Assembly (NCBI GenBank): GCA_023954715.1
Contig: JAGSHD010000014.1
Span: 1-64,000, forward strand
From: Candidatus Cloacimonadota bacterium
GTDB lineage: Bacteria; Muiribacteriota; UBA6191
DNA: 64,000 bases
Direction of reading: 5' to 3'
The notes below the pieces were generated by a model. That model had not been told where the DNA came from, did no database searches, and saw only the letters and a program-made list of their open reading frames with translations. Of this stretch, positions 20,101-25,900 are shown piece by piece (position 1 is the first letter of the stretch; every line of letters starts with the position of its first letter). Made by a program: the position numbers and the translations under genes.

Positions 20101-22478
20101 GTACCAATTTCGGCATTAAAATCTGAAGTTACTTCGATTGGGGCATCAATATTTGTATTTCCAGAAAAGCTAAACTCTCTATGGATTTCAATATTTTCTA
20201 CGATAGAATGTTCATTTGGGTTAACAAATCTTTTACTTCCGTCATTACCTGGGCCTCTATCTGTATATATGGTCGCAGTTAAGGTACTGATATCACTTAA
20301 GTGAGTCGCTGCTAAAGTAGTTTTATCCATACATTCAATTGAAGATGCGATTGTTACATTTTGTAGACCAAAACAACCAGAGATTAATGCGCCGTCGATA
20401 GTCATATTGTTATCTATATTTAAATCTCCATCTACTGATAGTTCACCATAGATTGTCATTTTAGAGCTTAAATTATCTGCGGGTACTAATTTTAGTTGTT
20501 GATCAAGGGTAAGTCCTCCAGCTTTAACATCTAGACGTTTGTTTTTATATAAAAACACTATATCTCGCTTTTCTGAGGATCGAGTACCGAAAATACCAAA
20601 ACTTTTTCTAGGAATATAGCTTGAGTCTACAAAGGGTTCAATTGTATCGTCTGTATGTTGAACCCCACCAAACACTACTCGAGCTTGTGCGATATCTGGA
20701 TTACCAGCAGATACCTCTATGTTTTCACGAACTTTAAGACTAGAAAACAAATCCTTATCAAAGTTGTCTGGTATCAATCCATAAAAGTAAGTTTGTTTAG
20801 GCCAAACATTATCAAAAGTTTCTTTCATTAGTGAGCTATCAATAAACTCTAAATCAATAGTTTTAGAGTCAGTAAACTCAGATGAATTTATAATAGCCAT
20901 TAACTCCTCTTCAGAAGCTTGAGAAATTAAATCATGATTATGAAAATCAAAAAGATCTCCAGAAACCAAAGAATTATATATTTCTTCGGTGATCACAGGG
21001 TCAAAAATTGCATTTACGAAGTGCTTAGAGGCCGAACTAGTAAATCGATGTGCTGATACTCTAGCATTGAGTCGTAGCCTTGCTTTACCTTTGTCTCTAA
21101 AATGAAATTGAAGTGCCTTAAAATTAGAAGTTGAAGAAGGTTTAACAAAGTAGGGGGAGGTCTTACCGCCTTCACTAGATGGACGCAACTTGGAGGCAGA
21201 CAACTTAAAGTATTGTGGATCGCCATAGTTGTCAATTTCGTTTTCATTCAGTTTGTTATCTACACCAAGCTTAAAATGTGTTGAATCTATATTTGATAAC
21301 TCTCCAGATGAGTCCATAGTTATGTTTCCATCTAATAGATTAACCGAAGCGGATACGCCATTGACCCTCATACCTGCATAGTTTTTAATCTGAATATCTG
21401 CTCCACCCTTCATATGAAGTGAGCCATTGATACCTGTGGAGAGATTCATGATAGAGAGGCTTTGAAAATGACTCATACCGCCTAAATTTAAATTGTAGGT
21501 GTGCTCTTCTGTTGAGCCGTTATCAATAAAGTTGTCAGTTAGGACTAATTTATTAGCTCTCAATATATTTTTGAATGCATCCGCTTCACAGTTTAAAGAC
21601 ATACAAAGTCTTTCAAAAAATAGGTTTCCTTCTGTGACAATAAAAGTTTCTTCTACTTCTAAAACAGAATCTTTTAAATAGAGGCTACCTTCCATATCGA
21701 TAGCTTTATTGTTAGTTGTTCCCATGGATATATTTAAGGTTCCGTTTTCAAGATAAAACCCTGCTGCAAGTTGATTGGCTTGAGTATCGTCAGGTTTTGT
21801 ATCAATTGTTAAAACAGCTCCAGTTACAAGAACGCCATCTTCAACTTTTGGAGTAGCTTGGATGATTAAATTTCCTGTTTTGGTGTCAGCTCCGGATAAT
21901 TTCAGGGCGGAGACAGAGTAGGGTGAAGAATCTATATTAAAGTCTGGTTTGATTTGTTCCCAGTCTTCATTGATGGTTCGTCTCATATAAAAACGTAAGG
22001 CATAGTTTCCGTTAGGTAAATTAGCTCGATCTACTTCTGCTTGAGTTTTGTATTCATACTCTAACTTTGTCTCAAAAACGGCAGCACCAATTTCTACACC
22101 TTGATCATCTTCATCAAAAATTAAAGAGTATTGACCGTTATGAATTTGTACTTCTTCAAAAGTTTTACTCCAGACGATGGTCTCAGGACTTTGGCCCTCT
22201 TCAAGTTGGCTTATATCTAGAACTCTCTTAATAATCTCAACACGAATAGAAATAATTTGATTGTACGGACCATCTGCGGGGTGGACTACAGACCCTGAAA
22301 ACTCAATCACCTGAGATGTTGCACCATATGGTACAGAACAAAATAATATAAACAGAAAGGTACAACAAAAATGTGCGGTATTTTTTAACAAAGTCTGCGT
22401 AGCAAAAAGTTGTTTACTCTTTAGAAGCATTGTATTCAAGAGATTTATAGTATTTATTATAAAGTTTTTATAGTTCAT
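4809..22478 (-). CDS. Giant secreted fibre-like protein with Kelch/Asp-box propellers and decapeptide solenoid (paralogue A)
   Basis: At 5,889 residues this is one of the two largest genes here. Order: Sec-type signal (hydrophobic ~36-52); beta domain ~55-190 ending in SSPYSVSALKLSG; beta-rich shaft to ~1,380 with many LNINNNMTIDG-like strands; HLHTHDTIANV; Kelch-type block ~1,440-2,510; decapeptide repeats ~2,567-2,902; mixed Kelch/Asp-box block ~2,910-3,446; repeats ~3,455-4,030; Asp-box blocks ~4,053-4,343 and ~4,397-4,695, separated by about five repeats; repeats ~4,717-5,747; HxH and a Cys-rich tip to the end. The N-terminal domain matches the 'FQGxL...NGTV...PYxVxA' domain seen at the start of other giant bacterial surface proteins. 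It lies 95 bases downstream of paralogue B on the same strand, probably co-transcribed. The start ATG has AAGGA about 16 bases upstream, which is long. An export signal is clear; a surface-fibre role is inferred; no membrane anchor or sorting tail is visible. Confidence 0.85.
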   Translation of the reverse strand: MNYKNFIINTINLLNTMLLKSKQLFATQTLLKNTAHFCCTFLFILFCSVPYGATSQVIEFSGSVVHPADGPYNQIISIRVEIIKRVLDISQLEEGQSPETIVWSKTFEEVQIHNGQYSLIFDEDDQGVEIGAAVFETKLEYEYKTQAEVDRANLPNGNYALRFYMRRTINEDWEQIKPDFNIDSSPYSVSALKLSGADTKTGNLIIQATPKVEDGVLVTGAVLTIDTKPDDTQANQLAAGFYLENGTLNISMGTTNNKAIDMEGSLYLKDSVLEVEETFIVTEGNLFFERLCMSLNCEADAFKNILRANKLVLTDNFIDNGSTEEHTYNLNLGGMSHFQSLSIMNLSTGINGSLHMKGGADIQIKNYAGMRVNGVSASVNLLDGNITMDSSGELSNIDSTHFKLGVDNKLNENEIDNYGDPQYFKLSASKLRPSSEGGKTSPYFVKPSSTSNFKALQFHFRDKGKARLRLNARVSAHRFTSSASKHFVNAIFDPVITEEIYNSLVSGDLFDFHNHDLISQASEEELMAIINSSEFTDSKTIDLEFIDSSLMKETFDNVWPKQTYFYGLIPDNFDKDLFSSLKVRENIEVSAGNPDIAQARVVFGGVQHTDDTIEPFVDSSYIPRKSFGIFGTRSSEKRDIVFLYKNKRLDVKAGGLTLDQQLKLVPADNLSSKMTIYGELSVDGDLNIDNNMTIDGALISGCFGLQNVTIASSIECMDKTTLAATHLSDISTLTATIYTDRGPGNDGSKRFVNPNEHSIVENIEIHREFSFSGNTNIDAPIEVTSDFNAEIGTIGTTDNYIASQSFFTIVEPQRFKFDPNGTSILSDLDVSENVDIRNDFITSSNNKLVTLSSSIYTTSMAIKGVTTLDNGFATAQNLIDYTNATRFLDPSVLTEANSLQLDGDLTLSGNSTINGDLDVNTGMITIGRNLDFNGVVRNASNIIDINNPNYSVDPNQVSSFNQINIQSQLKSSYLTAKNVSILNNLTVGQDSFFDQNLIIDKQTEIYSRLVMPATSASYVPECRMNADSTLPNDLEFCVTNQGVIYARSAHFTDNVTVNQAGDFDGTVTVLGRVDIHSPTWFQELHLHLNDIDSTFSIQDQSLTTVFSIDPFGNTSSTKGGLRSTGSIRFLADSAKALLMQTHWTFATENSNIRHIRFQKSDGTLLHLDAQNLLSLSTAAGSLNFEIAQSSTLQKYIDSQNGLHNETFSIVLSETAVLNQMTVNDTQAVTQILSPIVSPDLSDLDDTNYFINLSSQSRLQDLSVDQELILRDDLRIFPDVDNYQTKISINDTSSSSPYMVLSADDYFSIDRLGNLSSNLDFLHHGQLEIVNSQLNLGIGTSTYSIGHLTMTTLIIHPGVSFNPNFQSNFPLYFADHLHTHDTIANVHISQMARKDLENIFTGENRFVDSNESILLTPGASSPSSWLSTSTVDLQRHFPWVLPNNGSFLVAHGYDDIDLSNSNTSVLNFSTQTSNFSNITNNASLSFKHLGLSFDESLKRLYVTGGLNGVNPSTQLHQYTVSSNIWNSSAVVPKPLLYHQSLSFDDEVYLFGGYVQSNGMMYPMTQSFAGEVSGITEFSSNFPAHQQMLEEALVYVRANSIYRNNLAKSDERLIYTHGSNIHNINISKNNTDICFHDDSRNLHTLDLVLDQVTALGVGHHCQWGQGNDKDFIYYISGATDYGTVSKIQRDGAGQSTFSVETGKYGVRDLHINSDNSVSMIAKVTMMNLSGEALLIKQSDNSVIKVDSDDTDESSFMSSGDDFHDLIVKNNQIFSLSMAKAHNSKVNLFASLSDGSDTTQVSFFPQGISHRPIILDSQEAIVAVTAFATLNNKLPLSHEQNCSAYYQDKLYLFGSGASDNQIQEYDSIQDNFYTLTETLPFNTPFSCSYDQTDKVYFQSGQTFWYFSLLEKKFWPIGNILGTTPSTQGALVAHGASVYFMDYQTSSNSGLLEYSVGANNWTAKLSPGFAYDQSSLISKGSELFLIGNKNGIYNQKFATGSNTWSQVSTQASVAGTNAHNITLLNYDNDHILLIGGANSSGTTSTLILYNVTNNTHQNLSTLKSNIANAGAFYNQHQLYLFGGEDNNRDLSIHPVNAISPSSFQQIYSLNLNSGSKTWLSSTPRFAHADLSSNENFIAYSSDDFGINLYDMATKSHSSIRASTSGTPVTNLSFAKDNDYLYFSQDTSTSQEVLRITSDGLNLYNVSNQLLNGTTGTIQFISHDHQRVYFIKEGKPYYSQLNADLVPVLFKNISNVKEITYHSSSIVNQKRDGILVQSPDTSMAPLTDTYFDELVLREVLKVSSGDYYFSAKAHFDTTNIYRLQAGKTSPQSITNLSGTTYAKNPFVSPFDNKLYYTKVNSGTPELVQYQDGVETALGLSTSQNLIGQNLFQAKNHKNLSFKAGNRFYTLVKQKIYRSQVLNSTPQSLTWTLFDELPQIDNNHWQITQYKNKAYFFDEDSKKIYQYYPEDKSLNFVSQVSTSISSGTLAVTSDTFYFIGNGSIAQLSKLANPSQLESVQVFSSNDSNIDSSAQKVFSFDPYGNTFARQMIGNANFTDQTISGGKGDHGILDESLSLNDIANTTITGSKIIDLSFENRHILDNNIYAKNIKDKNLLGLHFNDSVVLSSKLSTSQINTRHLAISTIQSLKLSDGGFTDADFADRSIQTDHISTNTISTTVIKDRSLYSSNFRDQNIESNDILDFTMATKQILNGSVQDIDIDTQTLITRHFQESSATTQKLSNYNILTEKITDFVLKTEKFEDFTIETSDIAFHTITGSLLVSEALTSGHLLDHTSGLSTANLMDLLVTKDKIADDAVDDSKVDTDSIASIDIETLSITYRELSTGSIDSNVIMDFSLVDCQLTTWSSNLPGNCTSSVLKSDAVTIGKLADLTLGTIDISNNSIFDRHFFSGGYGQVTTFGPIDFNSRTNPVVAIFENEMLVFGGGHASAQRINLTSKTSHAHPSLDGLSNEYAYIYDQDSIQFFGDSLFYTYDYPSDTLTTYTSATFTNSNDYSAKALSHKGEFYFIGGAGSHSNDAHKLKLDEIVSSYTNVSNLPSNMSQSSSVKFGSQVYLYGGYNGSASDKVISFDGSSFTDAGVSLPSALFGHQSVVHGGTVYISGGDTGAGFSDVVYSAGDAQNFTSLGATLPTGPITNHTMTVFNGRIFILGGETASGRTDEVHSSTDGITWTRHSRPPWSPRKSHQTIVFQNRLWLIGGDSLSGLSNEIYSTGDGDNWIQHNNGSFSARAGHHIVKNEEFLILTGGNYSDDTFTSRDGFTWKNQSSSSFTNVSDHQSASLNSKIYLFGGRSAASTYLDQSKEATLNPLTVTTLAPLPNNFIGTEHVSHQNNIYLFGDDSVWVSTNDGSSWTVDLSGFNIDFTGCSAHSYNGDIYVFGGDQDKNMVYRFVPGVSITPLSTFDFAINSDSGTNQVVLYQHRFYIPSSSATLENSLILWHPNLDASVAARNIDDAGIQSNNLKMNSLASMNFSSDSFISDNIIDGTITNIDIKDNSLSDHAIADSIFTGEQFKEDSITSSKIASYSVDSRVIADQTLIDSDFDLQSIDSRVLAINSIGFEEIIDFSITSDKLKNESITLSKLTSESVHGEDIVTHQIKTVDLADESIDNRVIEDFNILSTHILNRDLKSRHFQNNSVSRVKVKSYTLENSDISAEAIDFTSMFINRSIQARHIQDFNITNSKVSTATAHQLTNSRFLSNSLTSDDINDLAIKTYHLSTSSIIQELIKTHVLLDRSFAASALHTHHLMDDSLRDEQFLSNTIDYTSFALSTITSDQILDRSIHGEHLISWTLRTEDFKDNSIGLLVSEDSIDSIEILYNSLLSEDFANDSITTRTLSNASILGSHIATVTTSIHTDKVADLQITTRKIKPSSIITEDFDSAIFKEDKFLNETISSKKIALNQLDSANIKDKSIAGEFLQTNTIITASIEDSSISSRSIASYQIITRIITNQSVLAEHIDTDAVSYIKLATNTGGVFKSEHFIDGTISGDSIINYSLSHNQLFVDAVRKDIIQTGVISQFAIDDINSDVDSSIGINLGKLGNSIRLNSGEVFLVQDGSGTVQKLSPPNYDTLTALGNNACTNAVDAIYFFNDKTGYAACSVSFDIMYTSDGGVSWAKTDTAPGKVKDIHFFSQTEGVLVLATNPNEIYYSVSSGRNWTFSHSGSNALLPWVIHEDTIYTTNLTANEFLVSHDRGQSFTTHTDLFFINEFQSLSYNPDNGNLYAIVNNLGMKLYTSVNDGATWTQISFDAAQQTAFDASSPQGLIALGNYIYIATNDSNSSMWRYDLVKTQLKQFVANFEAVRLSSIPHNSDLNPTYLSEGRFLVTKNDYNLAVFDTTFFKHIQSESLTSNSLKNGVLTTHHFIPASISGDKIATDSIAAQHIQNKAFTHGEYIVYDKLASEIYRLYPVDGGNKIVAFYENPPNTEIQISTDGGSTFTSINISENSQTFSEGHGRGTNFIVGTSTGELRISTDSASTFSSVTHTPYTSESIGFAFDQSNFFAVGMINNDLVPSKYNQTLNEFVAIKTSGSGNVVISNGVDMKPKSLHFIDGKTAYLSVRRSNAGGIVYKTSNGGASWTSIMSTAVTTRAVMDVIDDGKLWVGADEYLYKLESDVDTLKYTFSSEIRKIHFVSETLGFVLAGQKLFLTRNGGSSFKEIKSGTGNAKAFTILPNDRFLYADNVNVYEVIPQYDHQPFANLISTSFSSSNPMGEKQVAHGSLKLEDIGAGALGNNAFADNSLSGTKLQNNSVFSNHIVDLTLEGGHFEFNSIDTSKLATDGISGFDLKPRIITSEMIKDGTLDSTVIATSVLGADALGNASITTDKIKDVSFFGETLQNSAITTSKLVDNGFDSGQFTNLAFNNRNFVENAIDTSHLSASFSLENDKLATEVLSNLSISDGEINSRLINDASLLPYLVNPGTIVEAKLQNYSIDTKHFAHQSITNSMLFTNIVTSGSLATQSVSGHSFITNTISRASYSTVSIPFNKIDNLTITSRELSNDSIVAGKFSTQLGELLDQVKFTSDIVDQTKLAGQFTQQFFNDRVFVNSKFSNRPFVMSDMTSQNLTSGHFIDREILNASLANLSINTHKLSITDDFSIKLADNAINSLNIVTHTLSNANINNDLTVNKVDAKAIFSSHFGVFTDINTINDSSIRSQTIKLRSLANADLAANAIETSQIVNKTITSSKIADGFVDNTNVTTAVVNSDKIKLQDIINADFSDDTITGSKIQSLSLTGGNFVDDFLISSRMPSITITTGKIFNLTLTNLEIDENAIITRHIDGDSINIGAINANTIIASDIESQVLLSSHLENGSFTNVQIAPFAIESKHIKDHELDKDHFVNNTIESSSIDNNIPENRIALGEIKAPDLSTVSKINAVKFNANTIDAAKFQTNQITNAKITDSTVNGSQFTAGNISQSKLNSGSIETQNVMDASLDTNEIVAATLNASRLLNDTLINRNFAIDAIDQSSIIDSSVATEKLAENSITAAKLAGGLRFNDFANHSILNSHIVDKTLNASLNLGAIVNADIQANTLTWDDLNDDAITATHINDGAIVKANIVNDGVNLNKFINDTIVDRHFTDDSLTDDAFSADIPGSKFVDNTIDSSVINLTSTIGLTKITDIIEAGKIADSNVTLAKFTATLPVFSTALNSRTASNSISSVEFLAAVITGQKLNGAIIDLPALGSNTLSNTEIPVDFITSGIIGTDIDSTKVFQDGSGVSSSLISTDKLKDGSFNTSHITNGIISKSLVSSSDTSFAKIFDLGDAETHADGVHVHARPTTMVCPSGFTLIGTGDTDLCVMNAGELNMNDTISHCQNHNARVCNLKDYVTVCKNGSGNLTPGKNYNSSNFVGSTMISFNYQSNCDFEDSPIFFGINDGAGGSRSGLCCYSN
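5240..8330 (-). repeat. Decapeptide repeat tract 4 of paralogue A (~100 units)
   Basis: Continuous degenerate ten-residue repeat of form D-x-S-I-x-[ST]-x-x-[IL]-x, with a hydrophobic residue every five positions; examples are DNSLSGTKLQ, NNSVFSNHIV and ENSITAAKLA. Unit number is estimated from length. DNA identity between units is low, so this is an old, diverged array. The end also carries long hydroxyl- and Asn-rich stretches typical of beta-solenoids. Confidence 0.8.
8390..9290 (-). other. Asp-box (BNR) propeller block 2 of paralogue A
   Basis: Four Asp-box motifs are visible, including ISTDGGSTFTSI, TSNGGASWTSI and LTRNGGSSFKEI, spaced as in sialidase/sortilin/photosynthesis-stability-factor propellers. 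Catalytic sialidase residues cannot be judged. Confidence 0.65.
9290..9450 (-). repeat. Short decapeptide linker of paralogue A (~5 units)
   Basis: ESLTSNSLKN, PASISGDKIA and DSIAAQHIQN join two Asp-box propeller blocks, showing that even a few repeat units serve as spacer between beads. Confidence 0.65.
9450..10320 (-). other. Asp-box (BNR) propeller block 1 of paralogue A
   Basis: Motifs YTSDGGVSWAKT, YSVSSGRNWTFS, SHDRGQSFTTH and TSVNDGATWTQ match the S-x-D-x-G-x-x-W/F Asp-box pattern, about 50 residues apart, giving roughly one small propeller. Confidence 0.65.
10390..12115 (-). repeat. Decapeptide repeat tract 2 of paralogue A (~57 units)
   Basis: The clearest ten-residue phasing in the protein: DFSITSDKLK, NESITLSKLT, SESVHGEDIV, DESIDNRVIE. 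Each decad splits into two five-residue halves, each with one Ile/Leu/Val. Confidence 0.8.
12140..13750 (-). other. Hybrid Kelch/Asp-box propeller block of paralogue A
   Basis: About 540 residues. Kelch strands with a Gly-Gly doublet (GRIFILGGETASG, RLWLIGGDSL, KIYLFGGRSA, DIYVFGGDQD) alternate with Asp-box turns (SSTDGITWTRH, STGDGDNWIQH, SRDGFTWKNQ) at the same blade period. That is enough for one to two propellers. Confidence 0.65.
13775..14780 (-). repeat. Decapeptide repeat tract 1 of paralogue A (~33 units)
   Basis: Units such as DRSIQTDHIS, TNTISTTVIK, DRSLYSSNFR and DQNIESNDIL begin right after a SGGKGDHG spacer and end at a mirrored SGGYGQ spacer next to the following propeller. Confidence 0.75.
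14950..18160 (-). other. Kelch-like propeller block 1 of paralogue A
   Basis: About 1,070 residues of beta-propeller-like sequence with Kelch strands KRLYVTGGLNG, EVYLFGGYVQS, ILLIGGANSSG and QLYLFGGEDNN plus WD/TolB-like blades (NENFIAYSSDD, NDYLYFSQDT). At about 50 residues per blade this could be about three propellers in a row. Confidence 0.6.
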
Positions 22479-22573
22479 AATAGTTTTTGTGGATCCTTTC
22501 TATGTAAATATATGAAAGAATTAAACCAATAGGAAAGTGAACCGTATGGTTCAAAGAGGGCGTCTATGATTTA
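22479..22573 (-). other. Short spacer between giant genes
   Basis: 95 bases with no convincing hairpin or T-run on the minus strand, consistent with co-transcription of paralogue B and then paralogue A. Confidence 0.5.
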
Positions 22574-22990
22574 CTAGAAACACCAGGCTGAGTTACCGCC
22601 ATCAGCACCACCAGTGACAACGTGTTCACCAAAACCAGAATGATTATCAGGAGTACTATCATTAAACAATAAAGTTTTGAAAGTGCCTCCTAAGCCTTTT
22701 GGGCTCACCATAAAATCAGAACTCAGATGTGTATCAAGATTGGTAAAGGAGATTCCAGCTTTTTCTGCTCTCCAAAGTTGTTCAGCAGTACACATTCTAC
22801 CTCGAACTACGATGTTGTTTAAAGTATAAGCAGTATAGGTATCATGTTGGGAAAAGAACTTAGCATTAATATTCGGTACGATACAAAAAGCATTACCAGA
22901 AGTCCCAACTTTCGAGGCTCCAACTCCATTACACAGTATCTCTTGAGTTAAGATGTCGTGTTTATGATGAGAGTCAGCATTTCCTCCACC
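22574..22990 (-). other. C-terminal tip domain of paralogue B
   Basis: After ADSHHKHD (HxH) the decapeptide pattern stops. The tip has four or so cysteines (ILCNGVG, AFCIVP, GRMCTAEQLWRAE, SAWCF). CTAEQLWRAE resembles the CTLxEW segment of short lectin-like domains. The sequence differs from the tip of paralogue A but occupies the same place. Confidence 0.55.
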
Positions 22991-25900
22991 AAAGAGCTCT
23001 GAAATCACCGTATTTCCAAAATTTAGTTTGTTGTAAGTTATGGTGTTGATATCAAATTTTGCAATAGACATAGCTGCATTGAAATGTGCCCCGGTAACTT
23101 GATTGTCATTTATATCATCATTAACTATTGTAAGGTCTGCAAAATGAGTGTTAGAAAACTTTGCAGTAGCTTCAAGATCAGCAAACTCGATAGTTTTAAT
23201 TTCTGTAGCTCCAAAAGATCCTGCTAATAAATCTACATTTTGTATCGTATTGTCAGCAACGTTATTTACGCTTAGTGAACCATCAGTAATTTCATCACCA
23301 CTTAAACCAGATACATGTGCTTCCGTGAAAGATGCCCCTGCAATTTTTACACTTGTTATCAATTTATCAGGAATATGAACATTTAAGATGGCGTTTGGAG
23401 CGAAGTCAGCATTCACAATAGTAGATAGTACCAACTTAGACTTATCTATAATTGTATCTTTTATTTTGCTCACTGTTAAGCTAGACGCTCCAATATCACC
23501 TGAAACGATAGCATTGTTTTCTAGTATTGATCCTTCTAAATCGTTAAAGACATGATCACTTAGGATTTGTTGACTATTTAAGGTGAGTCGGTCTGTTCCA
23601 CTTGATTTTATAATTGCTCCGGCAATTAAATCAGCACTATTGATACTACCATCAAGAATATTTCTTTCTGTAGCAAAAGTTGTTTCAAAATCAGCTTTTA
23701 CTAAGTTGGATGCTAAAAATTCAGTATCTTCTAATGTAATTAACCCAATGTTGGTAGAGCTTAATGCTTTGGAAATATTGGCAGAGGTAATTGTTAAATC
23801 ATCAATCTCTGCTACACCAAAAGCGTTATCAACAAAGCTTTCACCATCAATTTTAGTGCCTACAACATTATTTAACAAAGAGGCAGTTATGGCATTATCA
23901 GCAATTTTTTCATTTCGAATGGATGCTGCAACTATATTAGCATTTTGAACTATTGTCCCGTTAAAATGTCCTGCATTGAAAGTATTTTGAGCTAAATCGA
24001 GATTATTTAAAGTACTATCTAATATTGATGAGTCATCAAGATCAGACGCCATATTAGCTCCGTCTACTCGACCGTCAACAATGTTTGCTGAAATTAAAGT
24101 ATCCGATGCCAGTTTATTATTTGTTATCACTCCATCAGAAAATAAACCGCCGATAATTGTTCCATCATCAACTTTTACACTTGTTATAACATTTAAGTTA
24201 ATATGGCCAGGTGTAATCACACTACTTTTTAATACAGAGTTATCTAAAGTGTTTAAAGTAATTTTACCAGCTAAGATTTCATTAGTTAAAAAGTGTGTAC
24301 TTGAAATAGAGTTACTTGCAAAAGCAGATGCGTTAATTAATCCAAAGTCCTCCCCAATGAGAGTGTTTTCTTTGATGTGAGTTGTAAATATTTCACCAGA
24401 AGTAATTTGATCATTTGCAACACTCTCGATAGCGATTTTTGGCCCTTGGATTTCATTGTTAGTGTCTACTTTGATACCTGTTACAGCAAAATCTTCTAGC
24501 TTTTCGCCGTCAATATTAGCCCCAGATAAATCGTTAGTATCGAGTGTATTTTGTGCAAAGTGCTCTGTAGCAAAACTGTTGTCTTCAATATGGTCGTTTT
24601 CGATTGATCCATCAAGAATTGCCCTAGAGGATATAGCTCGACTAGCAATAATACTTGTAGTAATAAAACCTGTAAATTTAGAAGTTGTGAATGCTGAATC
24701 TAAGAAGACTTCTGCTTCAAAAGAATTGTCTTCTAAATCAAGGGTATCTATCGTAGTATCTGTAAAGTTACCACCAGTTAATACACGATTTGACCATACA
24801 GAAGTAGTAATAGCATTGGATGAAACATTAGTGTGAGTAAAAGTATTGTTGGCAAAAGCTGAAAATGGCATGACTTGGAAGTCCGTGATATCAGAACCTG
24901 AATCTAACATTAAAGTATGCTCAAAATTACTATTAACATTTCTAGCCCTGTACAAGTCTTTGTTATTTTGAGTGTAATACACAAAAGTATCGTTTATATA
25001 AGATTGAACTCGGCTTTCCCAACTCGTATTGGCATCATAAGCACTTAGGTTACTAATAACTCCATCGTACTTTTTAAGGCGACCTTGAGTTGCTGTGGCC
25101 GCAATAAAATAAAGCGAGCTACCATCTTTTGAAAAGCTTGGATACGCTACACGAAAAGTAGTATTAACAGCCGTGTAGGCAACTATTGTTGATCCATTGG
25201 TGTTAATGATCATTTCATCTGGAAAGGCACTATTACTGTAAGCAATTTTACCAGTTTCTTCATGATAGGCTATTCCATAATTTCGAACATTAGTATCCAC
25301 AGTCGATAAATACTTACCATCCCGATACCAGTTTAAATCTCCATTACTAGCTAGGATTAAGGTTTTATTATTTAATCTATCTCTGATTTGAAATGTATTA
25401 GTAGTATTTGACTCTATTATAGTAGAGCCTGTATTAATAAAATCAATATCATATGAGTCATTAGAGAGCATAGCAGTTAGCTTATTGCCGTGCGCAGATT
25501 TTTGAAGGTGAGTCCAATCAGTAGCGTTGTCATCCACCAAAGTTCTATTGCTTCCATCCCAGTCATAACGATAGATGTCTCCTCCTTCAATGGTAACGAT
25601 AAAAGCGTCTCCTGCTTTAATTTCAGAAGCTATGAGTTTATCGTTGGTAATTACAGACGGCTGAAATTGATCTGCTTGAAAAATGTTACTTTCTAGATAA
25701 GTATTGGTGATACTGGAGTAGGCGAGGTTTTCTTCTTTGATACTTAAATCAGCAATATGAGTTGTTAAAATAGATCCAGCCACAATATGAAATGTTGACA
25801 CAGCATCGGATGCAATAAAAGATGCAGTTACAATATTATCTTGAATCAAACTAGAGCTATCAATCAAATTATTTATCAAATGTGTTGTTAATATAGATTT